Position numbers and translations under genes: made by a program. Shown piece by piece: positions 42,759 through 52,101 of a stretch of 60,812 nt of DNA (position 1 is its first letter; each line of letters begins with the position of its first letter). The DNA lies in NCBI RefSeq assembly GCF_004769635.1, contig NZ_RQGH01000006.1:1-60812 (forward strand), given 5' to 3'. The DNA comes from Leptospira jelokensis. Lineage in GTDB: Bacteria; Spirochaetota; Leptospiria; Leptospirales; Leptospiraceae. Below the pieces are notes generated by a model. That model was not told the origin of the DNA and did not search any database. It was given only the letters and a program-made list of their open reading frames with translations.

Positions 42759-43387
42759 TTTTTGAAAAACTCCAAATCTTTTTCAGTATTAATATTTTGA
42801 AAATACCGTTCTTCAACTTTTGGTAATAGAATGAAATCAGGTTTTGGTTCTAAATTTGTAATCTTTTTTTGAAGTGAAAGTTCAGAATCGATTTGTGTTT
42901 CAAAATCCTTTAACCACTTATCCAGAGTTTGGTGGTGGTAAATTCCGCAAAGAGGTTCAAGGCCAGTACTCGATTGGTAAAAGAAACCTGAAGCATTTGG
43001 TTTTTTTTCATAGAGGTTGATCAATCGATTTATTGTTTTCAATTTTATATATGGTATATCAACGGGTAAAACAAAGAGTGCATTATAGTGATGTTTTGAA
43101 TTCTTTAATAATACATGAGCGGAGAATAAACCTAAAAGTGGACCGAAAACAGGGATGTTTTGGTCTGTGATGATTTTATCTTCGGGGAAAAATGAAATGT
43201 AATCTTTCGTTTGTTCGGAACGGAGGGAAAGGTAGACCTCCTTTTTGAAAAATTTTATTTTTTGAATGAGTTTTGTTATGAAATTTGAATTTTTTCCAAT
43301 GGGAAGGAAGGCTTTCTCTTTTCCCATTCGGACACTTTGTCCACCTGCCAATAGTAAAAAGATAAGATCATTTTTCGTGTGTTTCAT
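42755..43387 (-). CDS. mobA: Molybdenum cofactor guanylyltransferase
   Basis: The N-terminus has the nucleotidyltransferase signature FLLLAGGQSVRMGKEKAFLPIG, with PVDIPYIK later as the metal-binding block. MobA attaches GMP to molybdopterin to make the bis-MGD cofactor used by nitrate reductases of the type encoded in this window. ATG 43387, overlapping the end of moaE by 20 bases, is preferred to the start at 43423, because the family motif then begins at the usual distance. It is somewhat divergent, so specificity for GTP is inferred from context. Confidence 0.75.
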   Translation of the reverse strand: MKHTKNDLIFLLLAGGQSVRMGKEKAFLPIGKNSNFITKLIQKIKFFKKEVYLSLRSEQTKDYISFFPEDKIITDQNIPVFGPLLGLFSAHVLLKNSKHHYNALFVLPVDIPYIKLKTINRLINLYEKKPNASGFFYQSSTGLEPLCGIYHHQTLDKWLKDFETQIDSELSLQKKITNLEPKPDFILLPKVEERYFQNINTEKDLEFFKK

Positions 43388-43793
43388 GAACACAACCTTT
43401 TGACCATTCAGAACTTCCATCAATATACGTTTCTTTTTTCCATATTGGAACTTCGTGTTTCACGCGATCAATGATATAACGATTTGCTTGGTATGCTTCA
43501 TCTCTGTGGACAGAACCTGTGGATACAATCACCGCAATTTCTCCAACAACCAATTTTCCTAATCTGTGGATACAGTCTGCATATTCTAAAACCCATTTTT
43601 CTTTTGCATCCAAGATAATATCTTGGATCATTTTATTGGCCAACTCAGAATAAGCTTCATATTCTAAATGAGTTACGGATTTCCCTTCATTGGTATCCCG
43701 TACGATCCCAGTAAACATGACAAATCCACCCATCTTCGGTAATGTTGGTAAAATTTCTTGGATTTCTATTTTGTTTTCGGTAATATGTTTCAC
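43368..43793 (-). CDS. moaE: Molybdopterin synthase large subunit
   Basis: MoaE converts precursor Z (cPMP) to molybdopterin with sulfur from MoaD. Visible features are GGFVMFTGIVRDTNEGKSV, the RLGKLVVGEIAV core, HRDEAYQANRYIIDRVKHEVPIWKKE with the active-site lysines, and the terminal WSKGC. At 141 aa it is of normal length. It begins with GTG, ten bases after moaD, inside a five-gene cluster. Confidence 0.9.
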   Translation of the reverse strand: MKHITENKIEIQEILPTLPKMGGFVMFTGIVRDTNEGKSVTHLEYEAYSELANKMIQDIILDAKEKWVLEYADCIHRLGKLVVGEIAVIVSTGSVHRDEAYQANRYIIDRVKHEVPIWKKETYIDGSSEWSKGCVHETHEK

Positions 43794-43803
43794 TTAGCTT
43801 CTG

Positions 43804-44046
43804 TTATCCTCCGCTTGAAGGTGGTAAAATTGCTAGACTAGAATTTTTTGGAATGATCTCTGATTCTTTTGCTATCCTTTGGTTGATGGAAACTCTTGAA
43901 ACCTTTATGATTTTTTCAGCGTTTGGTATTTCTTTTGCCAAAATTTCCTTTAGTGCCGCGACAGTAGTATTTGAATCGATTTGTTTGATTTCTCGACTTG
44001 GGAAATAATCTTTTAAGGCTGCAAAATATAAAATTTCAACTTCCAT
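43804..44046 (-). CDS. moaD: Molybdopterin synthase sulfur carrier subunit
   Basis: An 80-aa ubiquitin-like protein ending in Gly-Gly (ILPPSSGG), the tail that MoeB adenylates and that then carries the thiocarboxylate. It starts immediately after the moaA stop with no gap and is followed by moaE, its partner subunit. Confidence 0.9.
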   Translation of the reverse strand: MEVEILYFAALKDYFPSREIKQIDSNTTVAALKEILAKEIPNAEKIIKVSRVSINQRIAKESEIIPKNSSLAILPPSSGG

Positions 44047-44988
44047 TTAACCTCCAATATACTTCATCGATAATTCAGAACCAGTGAATTCTTTCTTTTT
44101 TGTTAACATTGCTTTTTCTAATGTGTTTTGAATTTCATCAAATGTATCAGGAATCTCAAAAGAAGTTTCGTCACTCAAACATCCATAAATCCTTCCCCTG
44201 CTATCCATACGCAATCTGTTACAACCAGAGCAAAATGGCTCTGTATGATTGGCGATCATACCAAAAATATATCCTTCGTTTGTGATATAATACTGAGCCG
44301 TTGAATCAGGTGGAGTTGGATAATTTTGGAAACGGTACTTCGTAAGAATTTGGTTTCGAATTTCTTCAGCGGAATAAAAATAGGAAGGGTGCTCTTCGTG
44401 TAGTGGACCCATTTTCATAAATTCTAAAAAGCGAATGGGGATTCCTTCTTCGCCGCACCATGAGAGTAATTTCAATACTTCTTGGTCATTCAATCCACGT
44501 AATACCGTGGTATTTATTTTGACTTTGAGGCCTAGTTGTTTTGCTGATTTGATTTGGTTTAACACATGTGAAACAGGAATTTTTCGATCACTCAATCGCT
44601 CGAAAACCGATTGTGACATGCTATCCAATGAAAAGTTAATTCTTGTTAGTCCAGTCGAAACCATTTCTTTTAATAATTCTGATTGGAAATGACCATTCGA
44701 AGTGAGAGCAATTTCTTGGATGTTGTGTTTTTTTACGATTTGGATCAACTCGATTAAATTTTTATGGAGAGTTGGTTCCCCACCGGTTAAATGCACTTCC
44801 TTAATTTTTATATGGGCTTTTAGTAGGTGTAAATTTTTATCTAATTGGTTTGGGCCGAGAGAATGTGTATGAGCATGCCGAGAGGATGGATTTTCTTTTT
44901 CTTTTGGTGCACAATAGACACATGCAAAATTGCAATGGGATAGGATACTAATTCGTAAAACTTCAAATTTTCGAGTATCCGGTAACAT
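44047..44988 (-). CDS. moaA: GTP 3',8-cyclase (radical SAM)
   Basis: The first step of molybdenum cofactor synthesis. The radical-SAM cluster motif is CNFACVYCAP (CxxxCxxC), HLTGGEPTLH is the GGEP motif, and the second cluster is CSGCNRLRMDSRGRIYGC. The protein ends in the typical IGG. At 313 aa it is close to normal length. It leads the minus-strand cluster moaA-D-E-mobA-HAD and is divergent from moeB across about 125 bases, which probably hold both promoters. No molybdenum-cofactor riboswitch is recognisable there. Confidence 0.9.
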   Translation of the reverse strand: MLPDTRKFEVLRISILSHCNFACVYCAPKEKENPSSRHAHTHSLGPNQLDKNLHLLKAHIKIKEVHLTGGEPTLHKNLIELIQIVKKHNIQEIALTSNGHFQSELLKEMVSTGLTRINFSLDSMSQSVFERLSDRKIPVSHVLNQIKSAKQLGLKVKINTTVLRGLNDQEVLKLLSWCGEEGIPIRFLEFMKMGPLHEEHPSYFYSAEEIRNQILTKYRFQNYPTPPDSTAQYYITNEGYIFGMIANHTEPFCSGCNRLRMDSRGRIYGCLSDETSFEIPDTFDEIQNTLEKAMLTKKKEFTGSELSMKYIGG

Positions 44989-45113
44989 CGTTATAAACGA
45001 ATTTATACAGTAATTCTAAGTTGGAAACTAAAATTGATTTTTTTCAATTGGATCTATTGGAAAAATAGGCAAGATGATCCTTTTTTTGAATCGATTTTCA
45101 TACAATAGAAATC

Positions 45114-46190
45114 ATGAATATAGATAAAACGAAATTCTTTCAAAGGCAAAGTTTGGTTCCAGAAATTGGTGAATTGGGTCAAACGAAATGGGCCAAATCG
45201 TCCGTATTGATCATTGGCCTTGGCGGACTTGGTTGTCCTTCTTCATTACAATTGGCTCTTTCTGGAATTGGAAGGATTGGACTTCTGGATTTTGATGTTG
45301 TCGATGTTTCAAATTTACACCGTCAAACTTTGTTTACATGGAAACATATCGGTCGTAAAAAAAATGAAGTTGCAGCTGAAGTAATAAAGGAACACGTTCC
45401 ATGGGTGCAAATTGAGATCTATTCAGATTTCCTGCATTCTGAATCAAATCCAAGTATATTTCAAAGTTGGGATCTTGTCTTAGATTGCACTGACACCATC
45501 GCTTCAAAGTATGCCATTAATGATTTTTGTCTAAAACTTGGAATTCCATTCGTAACCGCATCAGTTTTTCGAACAAGTGCTCAGTTTGCATTATTTTCTG
45601 GGAAAGGAAAGCCTTGTTATCGATGTTTGTTTCCTGACCTAAGTGAAGGTGATACGCTAAGTTGTAATGAAGGTGGGGTTTTAGGATTACAAGTTTCAAT
45701 TGCAGGAAATTACCAAGCATCACTTGCCTTACAATACCTTTTAAATCCACAACAGTTTGAATCAAGTTCTGTGTATTTCATTGAATGGAATCCGATTTCC
45801 TTTTTTGAATCAAAAGTAGAACCCGATTCAAATTGTGTATGTAATCATCCTAATTCTAACATAATGACACCGGTCATAAAAAAAATGGAAATCGATTATG
45901 AAGGATTCATTTCACTCAAAAAAAATGGATCTGTTGTGTTACTCGATGTCAGAGAAAAGGAAGAGGTGAAACAGTTTCCCATAAAAGATGGATTCCATTT
46001 TCCACTATCAGAATTGAAAAAAGGAAATCTCCCTGATATAGATGGTAACCAAACAATCGTTTGTATTTGTGAATCAGGGATCAGATCAAAACATGCAATT
46101 TCTTATTTTTCACATCACTCGCATTGTTATTCCTTCTTAGGTGGAAGAAAATTATATATACAGGCGAAACAAAAAATGGAACCAAACTAA
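45114..46190 (+). CDS. moeB: MoaD-activating adenylyltransferase with rhodanese domain
   Basis: The N-terminal ~245 residues are a ThiF/MoeB E1-like fold: GLGGLGCPSSLQLALSGIG, DFDVVDVSNLHRQ, zinc Cys pair CYRC, and CNEGGVLG around the conserved Cys. The C-terminal ~100 residues are a rhodanese domain with active-site loop CESGIRS. The second zinc pair is CVC rather than the common CxxC. The protein would adenylate the MoaD C-terminus and supply sulfur, as in MOCS3-like fusions. It converges with the next gene so tightly that the two stop codons overlap (46187-46190). Confidence 0.85.
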   Translation: MNIDKTKFFQRQSLVPEIGELGQTKWAKSSVLIIGLGGLGCPSSLQLALSGIGRIGLLDFDVVDVSNLHRQTLFTWKHIGRKKNEVAAEVIKEHVPWVQIEIYSDFLHSESNPSIFQSWDLVLDCTDTIASKYAINDFCLKLGIPFVTASVFRTSAQFALFSGKGKPCYRCLFPDLSEGDTLSCNEGGVLGLQVSIAGNYQASLALQYLLNPQQFESSSVYFIEWNPISFFESKVEPDSNCVCNHPNSNIMTPVIKKMEIDYEGFISLKKNGSVVLLDVREKEEVKQFPIKDGFHFPLSELKKGNLPDIDGNQTIVCICESGIRSKHAISYFSHHSHCYSFLGGRKLYIQAKQKMEPN

Positions 46191-48343
46191 TTTTTGATTT
46201 TCATAATTTTCACTTGGACACCACTAAAAGCGGCATTTCCAGAAAATTCATCTAAATTTTGATCATCCGTTAAGTCATTAATGCTCACTCCTGAAAATTG
46301 ACTTGCTACCTTTTGGTTTGTTCCCGTTCTGTTATGTCCAAATCCATGGGGAATGCTGACCACTCCTTTCATCAATTCCTCTGTGATTTCAATTGGTATT
46401 GTTAGTTGGCCTACTTTGGATGCCACTATGACTTCTTCTTCATTTTTGATTCCGAGTTGGTTGGCATCATCGGGGTGGATCATCATCGTACATCTAGGTT
46501 TTCCAGACATGAGTTTCGGAAGATTGTGCATCCATGAATTATTATTTCGTAAATGCCTCCTTCCAATTAAAAGGAATGGGTATAACGATTGATTGGCGAC
46601 AAGGTGCTTTTGGAATTTTTCCTTAAGTCTCGGTAAGTCTTTTTCTAAATGGTTTGGAAATAATTGAATTTTTTTATCATCAGTATAGAGTCTCTCTGGG
46701 AAAGATCGTTTCAGTGGACCTAAATCCACGCCATGTGGACTATTTTTTAATAATTCTAGACTCATTTGCAAATCAGGATTTTGTTTGGCACCATAGGGTC
46801 CTGACTTTAGAGCATGGTCGATGATATTTGCTGGTGTTAACTTCGTTCGGATCAATTCCTCGGGTAAATCTTTACCAGATCGTTTCAGTTCAATCCGTTT
46901 GGTTAAATCGGTAAATATTTCCCAATCATGTAACATACCTTCTTTAGGAGGGAAAAGTGGTTCGTTGTATCTAGCTGTGTTTCTTATGGCAAAAACATTA
47001 AAAATCAAATCATAATGATCATGCTCTAAAGCAGAAGTTGGAGGTAATATGTAATGAGCATGCTTTGTTGTTTCATTCAGATAAAAGTCAAAGCTAATCA
47101 TTAAATCAAGTGAAGACAAGGCATTTTCCAGCCTTTTTCCGTTAGGTGTTGATAAAACAGGGTTCCCAGCGGATGTCACCAAACATCGAATTTGTCCTTC
47201 ACCTTCTGTTAGAATCTCCTCGGCCAGGGCTGAAACTGGTAATTCATCATTGAATTCAGGTAATTTTCTCACCCTTGATTGGTAAGTATTAAAACTTCCT
47301 GGAGAGGATCGAATGACAGATCCTTCACCAACTAAATCCACAGCTGGCAAAGTGAACATGGCACCACCTTCTTTGTCTAAATTTCCGGTAATGGTGTTAA
47401 TTGTATTGATGAGCCATTGGCAGAGTGCACCAAATTCTTGAGTGGATACTCCAACTCTTCCATAACAAACTGCAGATGGTGCAGTTGCAAATTCTAACGC
47501 GATTCTTTGGATGGTTTCTTTTGGGATTCCCGTAATTTTAGAAACAGTCTCTGGATCAAATTCGTTTACCAAACTTTGGATCGAAATTAAATCTGCTTCT
47601 TTGACCAATGGATTTGGTTTTGTGAGTTTTTCTTTAAAAATGACATGAACAATTGATAATAAGAAAAATACGTCAGTTCCTGGTTTGATGAAAATATGTT
47701 CATTCGCATGTTCTGCCGTTTCCGTTTTCCTTGGGTCAACGACAATGTATTTCCCACCTCTATCTTGGATGGATTTTAGCCTTTTTTTCACATCGGGAAC
47801 ACTCATCAAACTTCCGTTAGATGCAAAAGGATTCCCACCTAAAATTAAAAAAAACTGAGTCCGATCAATATCGGGGATTGGAATCAATAATTGATGGCCA
47901 AACATTAAATAGGAAAGTAGTTGGTGAGGGAGTTGGTCAACGGAGGTTGCAGAAAAATTGTTTTTGGTTTTGATTCGACTTACAAACCGTTGGCCAAACA
48001 ACATCGAACCATAATTATGAACAGTTGGATTCCCGTTATAGATCCCAACAGAATCGTTCCCATATTTCGATTGGATGTTAACGATTTTAGTCGCGATTTC
48101 AGAAAGAACAGAAACCCAAGATACTTCTTCCCATCCCGATTCTGTTCTTTTTAAAGGAAACTTGATACGATCAGGATCTTCGTATAAACTTTTTAATTCT
48201 GGACCTTTTGGGCAGATATGCCCTCTACTAAAACTGTCTTTCGGGTCTCCCTTAAAACCTTGGATAGAACCATTTTTAACTTCGATTTGGAGTCCACACA
48301 TGGCCTCACATAAATTACAAGATCGGTAATGAGTGAATTCCAT
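46187..48343 (-). CDS. Orphan molybdopterin oxidoreductase with 4Fe-4S cluster
   Basis: The N-terminal cluster motif is CNLCEAMC (Cys 9, 12, 16) with CPKG about 30 residues on. The chain then follows the DMSO-reductase superfamily (LGGNPFASNGS, VVDPRKTETAEHAN, FIKPGTDVFFLL) and ends with the dinucleotide-binding domain (LLIGRRHLRNNNSWMHN, GFGHNRTG). At 718 aa it is shorter than the nitrate reductase in this window and has no FAD or BFD module. Substrate unknown. It lies downstream of narK on the same strand (93-base gap) and next to moeB, but need not be a nitrate reductase. Confidence 0.75.
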   Translation of the reverse strand: MEFTHYRSCNLCEAMCGLQIEVKNGSIQGFKGDPKDSFSRGHICPKGPELKSLYEDPDRIKFPLKRTESGWEEVSWVSVLSEIATKIVNIQSKYGNDSVGIYNGNPTVHNYGSMLFGQRFVSRIKTKNNFSATSVDQLPHQLLSYLMFGHQLLIPIPDIDRTQFFLILGGNPFASNGSLMSVPDVKKRLKSIQDRGGKYIVVDPRKTETAEHANEHIFIKPGTDVFFLLSIVHVIFKEKLTKPNPLVKEADLISIQSLVNEFDPETVSKITGIPKETIQRIALEFATAPSAVCYGRVGVSTQEFGALCQWLINTINTITGNLDKEGGAMFTLPAVDLVGEGSVIRSSPGSFNTYQSRVRKLPEFNDELPVSALAEEILTEGEGQIRCLVTSAGNPVLSTPNGKRLENALSSLDLMISFDFYLNETTKHAHYILPPTSALEHDHYDLIFNVFAIRNTARYNEPLFPPKEGMLHDWEIFTDLTKRIELKRSGKDLPEELIRTKLTPANIIDHALKSGPYGAKQNPDLQMSLELLKNSPHGVDLGPLKRSFPERLYTDDKKIQLFPNHLEKDLPRLKEKFQKHLVANQSLYPFLLIGRRHLRNNNSWMHNLPKLMSGKPRCTMMIHPDDANQLGIKNEEEVIVASKVGQLTIPIEITEELMKGVVSIPHGFGHNRTGTNQKVASQFSGVSINDLTDDQNLDEFSGNAAFSGVQVKIMKIKN

Positions 48344-48436
48344 TTGTTTCTCCCAAGAGGGAAATTTTAAAATGGGATTTTTTGAGAGACAAGTGTAAAA
48401 TTGCCTCTCAAAAGAAATTTGTATTTTTGTTTTAGA

Positions 48437-49792
48437 TCAAGTAGCAGTTAACAAGTCTGCCTTTTTCTCACCTGTTGGCACGATTTGACTCATCTCGTCT
48501 CCCACTTCTTTTTCTTCTTCCATTGAAAAACGAACGAGTAATGCAAAAAATGCAGAGACTGTAACCAGAATACCTATGATGAGTAAGGCGTTTTGGTAGG
48601 TCAATTCACCTCGGAATAAAAATCCTGCCGAAACTGCGCCAACATTTCCGCCGGCTCCCACAATCCCGGATACTGCACCAATCGCTTTTTTGTTAACGAA
48701 AGGAACTACGGAAAAGGTTGCTCCTTCAGACATTTGGACAAATAAACTGAATACGATCATAGATGATATGGCAAGTATGAGTGAAGTCATTTGCGAAAAC
48801 AAGATCAAACAAATTCCTTCGCCAGCGAGGGCAGCCGATAACCAAATCACTCGACCGCGTAACCCCCATTTAATGCCAAATTTATCTCCGAAAACACCAC
48901 CTAGTGTTCTTGCAAACAAATTCATCAGTCCAAAAAGTCCGGCAATGAGTCCTGCAGTAGGAGGTTCAAGTTTGAATTGGTCAACATAATATAACGCAGC
49001 TATATTGTTAATGGTTAACTCAATTCCGAAACAAGCTCCATAAGCTAGGAATAATAACCAAACTCTAGAATCTTTTATCACCAAAAGAAAGTTAGAAAGA
49101 GAATTTTTTTTACCACCTTGAAAGGTTGGATATGTATCTTTGATGTCTTTAAAATTTCCTCCTGGCGTATCTTGTGTTCCGAAATAGTAGATGATCCCCA
49201 TAAGGAATAGAGCAACACCAGGGACAACCATGGCAAGTCTCCAAGAAACTCCCGTTGTAAAACCAAATGCGACAAAAAAACCAAAAATCAGAGGCATCAC
49301 CATTTGTGTTACACCCCCACCTAGGTTTCCCCAACCGGCAGTCGTTGCATTGGCTGTTCCAATTATATTTGGTGCAAACATAACAGATGTATGGTACTGA
49401 GTGATGACAAATGAAGCCCCAATTGCCCCAATCGCCAATCGTAATAATAAAAAGGTAAGGTAACTGTCAGCCAAACCGATGCACATAACCGGAATTGATC
49501 CAAAGATTAATAAAAATGTATAAGCAATTCTAGGTCCAATTTTGTCACACAACCATCCGATCAAAAGTCGCATAAATATTGTTATCGCAACTGATGCGAT
49601 GATGATGTTTCCAATTTGTGCTTTCGTGAGTGATAACTCTTCTCTTACATAAACCATTAGTGGGGCAATGCCAAACCATCCAAAAAAACACAAAAAGAAG
49701 GCGATCCAAGTGAGATGGAAAGTTCTCATTTGGGGAGTTTTGAAACTGAATAAATCGATTTTAGTTGCTTTCGCATGAGGTGTAATCGTCAC
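48437..49792 (-). CDS. narK: Nitrate/nitrite transporter of the NarK family
   Basis: A 12-helix MFS transporter with nitrate-transporter signatures: the TM2-3 loop GWLCDKIGPRIAYTFLL, and two glycine-rich nitrate motifs (ANATTAGWGNLGGGVTQ and GIVGAGGNVGAVSAG). It begins with GTG 49792; the only good ribosome site, AAGGAG, lies ten bases before it inside a perfect hairpin stem (49800-49817), so translation may be controlled. A 12-base promoter sequence is shared with nirB. It would import nitrate for the reductase and NirBD. Confidence 0.85.
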   Translation of the reverse strand: MTITPHAKATKIDLFSFKTPQMRTFHLTWIAFFLCFFGWFGIAPLMVYVREELSLTKAQIGNIIIASVAITIFMRLLIGWLCDKIGPRIAYTFLLIFGSIPVMCIGLADSYLTFLLLRLAIGAIGASFVITQYHTSVMFAPNIIGTANATTAGWGNLGGGVTQMVMPLIFGFFVAFGFTTGVSWRLAMVVPGVALFLMGIIYYFGTQDTPGGNFKDIKDTYPTFQGGKKNSLSNFLLVIKDSRVWLLFLAYGACFGIELTINNIAALYYVDQFKLEPPTAGLIAGLFGLMNLFARTLGGVFGDKFGIKWGLRGRVIWLSAALAGEGICLILFSQMTSLILAISSMIVFSLFVQMSEGATFSVVPFVNKKAIGAVSGIVGAGGNVGAVSAGFLFRGELTYQNALLIIGILVTVSAFFALLVRFSMEEEKEVGDEMSQIVPTGEKKADLLTAT

Positions 49793-49799
49793 GGGAATG

Positions 49800-49817
49800 A
49801 TTCTCCTTATGGAGAAT
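49800..49817 (-). promoter_or_regulatory. Shine-Dalgarno-sequestering hairpin before narK
   Basis: On the minus-strand RNA, AUUCUCC (49817-49811) and GGAGAAU (49806-49800) form a perfect seven-pair stem with loop AUAA. The GGAG of the narK ribosome site is in the 3' arm, so folding would block initiation. Confidence 0.55.
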
Positions 49818-49828
49818 TTATTTGCAAA

Positions 49829-49840
49829 AATTGTACCAAA
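49829..49840 (-). promoter_or_regulatory. narK promoter core shared with nirB
   Basis: Read on the minus strand this is TTTGGTACAATT, containing TACAAT as an extended -10 (preceded by TG). The identical 12-mer occurs before nirB at 55874-55885. No good -35 is seen here, which fits activator dependence. Confidence 0.5.
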
Positions 49841-49958
49841 TGATCGAACTCATAAACTCCAAAAAAGGCTAAAAATAAAGGGGTTTTATATAATTTTGGA
49901 GGATTTTAGATAGGAGGATATCCCTAGAATTAGAATTGTATAAAATTCGAATTATCTG

Positions 49959-49973
49959 TGTACGGAACGTACA
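49959..49973. promoter_or_regulatory. 15-bp palindrome in the moeA-narK gap
   Basis: TGTACG-GAA-CGTACA is a perfect inverted repeat 18 bases after the moeA stop and about 165 bases upstream of narK. It may be an operator for narK, or a hairpin terminator of moeA lacking a T-run. GTGTAC boxes also occur in the nirB-nasA region. Confidence 0.4.
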
Positions 49974-49990
49974 ATCTGTCTAAAGTCAAT

Positions 49991-51181
49991 CTACCATGGT
50001 AAAAATTGGATACTAGATTCGGATAAGATTTCCTTTGATTCACTTGGGAATAGAGCGAGGCCATCTGAAAAAATACCTGCTTTGATATCACCACTTCCAT
50101 TAAAGGCAATCGCTTCCAATCGAGTTTTTTCATTGGTTGTAAATCGAACAGGGAAAAACTCTGTGAGTGAATGTTTTTTCTTTTTGGTTTGGGAAATTGG
50201 AAATTTGAGATAAACTTCTTTTTTTTGGGAAAAACAACTCCTTAAAAATGGATCGATAAAAATTCGTAGGCAAGTTTGAACACTAAAGGGATTCCCAGGT
50301 AAGCCGAAAACTATGGTTTTCTTTTTTTTACCAAACCATATTGGTTTTCCTGGTTTAATCGCTGTTTTGTGAAAAATGGTCTCAACTCCCAATTCTTTTA
50401 AAATAGAGGGAACTAAATCCATTTCTCCCATGGAAACGCCACCAGATAGGATCAGGATATCGCAATCTAATGATTGTTCGATTGTATTTTTTATTATACT
50501 TACGTCGTCTGGAACTCTTGAAATTTCAATCGGAGTGATTTTCCATTTTTTTAGAAAGGTAGAGATGGTAACAGAATTTGAATCTCGAATTTGGTGAGGT
50601 AGGGGAGTGACACCAAAAGGGACAACTTCATTTCCAGTTGAAATGATTTTTACCTTCGGGAGTGAAAATACTGTGACATCCATTGTTCCTAAACTTGCTA
50701 ATAAGGAAACTTCTGATAGATTGAGATATGTTCCAACAGAGAGCATGGGATCAGATTTAATGGCATCTTCTCCTTGTTTGGCGATGTTTTGCCAAAGGGA
50801 AACATTTTCGATTGGGAACTTAACCATTTTTTGATTTTGATGTTCCGAAAGAATTGTATCTTCTATTTTGATCACAACATCAAATCCTTCCGGAACAGGG
50901 GCACCCGTCATGATTCGAATGACAGTTTCCTCTGGTAGTTTTTTTAAAGTGGACCCTGCGTGTAGTTCTCTTTCATAAACAAATTGTTTGTTTGCTTCAA
51001 AATCTTTAAGTGCGATTGCAAATCCATCCATTGCGGAACGATTGAAAGGAGGGTAATCACGATCAGCTAACACTGATTCAGCCAAAATACGTCCGTATGC
51101 CTCAAGTAATGGAACCGATTCCGTACCAAAAGACTTGGCTTCTTGGTCAATGAATTGAATTGCCTCTTCGTAAGGAATCAA
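49991..51181 (-). CDS. moeA: Molybdopterin molybdenumtransferase
   Basis: MoeA inserts molybdenum into adenylated molybdopterin. The family blocks are DRDYPPFNRSAMDGFA, RIMTGAPVPEGFDVVI, STGNEVV, LSGGVSMGEMD and GLPGNPFS. At 396 aa the length is normal. It starts in an ATGA overlap with the moaC-moaB gene and is the last of the closely packed nirB-nirD-cobA-moaCB-moeA run. Confidence 0.9.
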   Translation of the reverse strand: MIPYEEAIQFIDQEAKSFGTESVPLLEAYGRILAESVLADRDYPPFNRSAMDGFAIALKDFEANKQFVYERELHAGSTLKKLPEETVIRIMTGAPVPEGFDVVIKIEDTILSEHQNQKMVKFPIENVSLWQNIAKQGEDAIKSDPMLSVGTYLNLSEVSLLASLGTMDVTVFSLPKVKIISTGNEVVPFGVTPLPHQIRDSNSVTISTFLKKWKITPIEISRVPDDVSIIKNTIEQSLDCDILILSGGVSMGEMDLVPSILKELGVETIFHKTAIKPGKPIWFGKKKKTIVFGLPGNPFSVQTCLRIFIDPFLRSCFSQKKEVYLKFPISQTKKKKHSLTEFFPVRFTTNEKTRLEAIAFNGSGDIKAGIFSDGLALFPSESKEILSESSIQFLPW

Positions 51182-52092
51182 TGTCCTTCCCCTCGCATCA
51201 TTTTTTTGGAATGAAAGATTGCAGGTAAAATGGATGTCATACTTTCTTTTGCCCCATTACTGCTCCCAGGGACGGAAACAATGATGGATTTTCCAATACT
51301 TCCCGCTATGGATCTGGATAACATTGCAAATGGTGTTCTGTCTTGGCCAAAGGAACGCATCACTTCTGCGATTCCAGGAATTTCCTTTTCTAACATTGGT
51401 TTAATGGTATCGGTTGTGTTATCTCTTGGACCAAGCCCTGTCCCACCGGTAGTTACGATTAAATCTATGTTTTCATTTGTCCAATTGGTGATTGTTTCTT
51501 TGATAACATCGGGTTCATCCGGTATAATTTTAATTTCTAAAACTTCAACACCTTCTTCTTTTAAAAGTTCAGAGATGATTTTGCCAGAGTTATCTTCCTT
51601 TTTTCCGGCAAAACAAGAATCGGAACAAACTAAAATTTTTGACGTTGAACCAAACGCGAATTTGGCGATTTGTTTGTCTGTTTTCCCACCTTTTTTTTCT
51701 AGAAGCCTAACCGAAGATATTTCTATGGATTTATCAATTGGTTTTAATAAATCATAGATCACAAGAGCCGCAACAGTTACTCCTGTTAAGGCTTCCATTT
51801 CGATTCCAGTTTTGCCGATTGATTTTGCTTGCGTAAGGATGCGAACTGCATTTTTTTCTTCTAAAATTTCAAATTGAATGGAAAACGAATCGATATTAAC
51901 AGGGTGGCAATGCGGGATGAGGTCGGATGTTTTTTTAGCACCTAATAGTGCAGAGGCTTTAGCGACTCCAAACAAATCTCCTTTGGGGAGGGTATTGGCT
52001 TTGATTCTATCGATGGTTTCTTTTTGACAATAAACAAATCCTTCTGCTTCTGCAAAACGAAGGGTTGTTCTTTTTCCAGTAATATCATTCAT
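51178..52092 (-). CDS. moaCB: MoaC-MoaB/MogA fusion protein
   Basis: Residues 1-~150 are MoaC, the cPMP synthase (LIPHCHPVNIDSF, GKTGIEMEALTGVTVAALVIYDL). Residues ~155-304 are a MoaB/MogA domain that adenylates molybdopterin (TTGGTGLGPRDNTTD, SIIVSVPGSSNGAKES). The fusion joins an early and a late step of the pathway in one chain. It lies between cobA and moeA, the partner of the MogA-type domain. Confidence 0.9.
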   Translation of the reverse strand: MNDITGKRTTLRFAEAEGFVYCQKETIDRIKANTLPKGDLFGVAKASALLGAKKTSDLIPHCHPVNIDSFSIQFEILEEKNAVRILTQAKSIGKTGIEMEALTGVTVAALVIYDLLKPIDKSIEISSVRLLEKKGGKTDKQIAKFAFGSTSKILVCSDSCFAGKKEDNSGKIISELLKEEGVEVLEIKIIPDEPDVIKETITNWTNENIDLIVTTGGTGLGPRDNTTDTIKPMLEKEIPGIAEVMRSFGQDRTPFAMLSRSIAGSIGKSIIVSVPGSSNGAKESMTSILPAIFHSKKMMRGEGH

Positions 52093-52101
52093 TCCTATCC
52101 C

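Noticed and set aside
46187..48343. Second nitrate reductase
   Set aside because: Lacks the nitrate-reductase-like C-terminal motifs seen in the larger enzyme; context alone is not enough.
49959..49973. NtcA-type nitrogen operator at the narK palindrome
   Set aside because: The spacing between GTA and TAC is seven bases, not eight; the boxes near nirB do not fit either.
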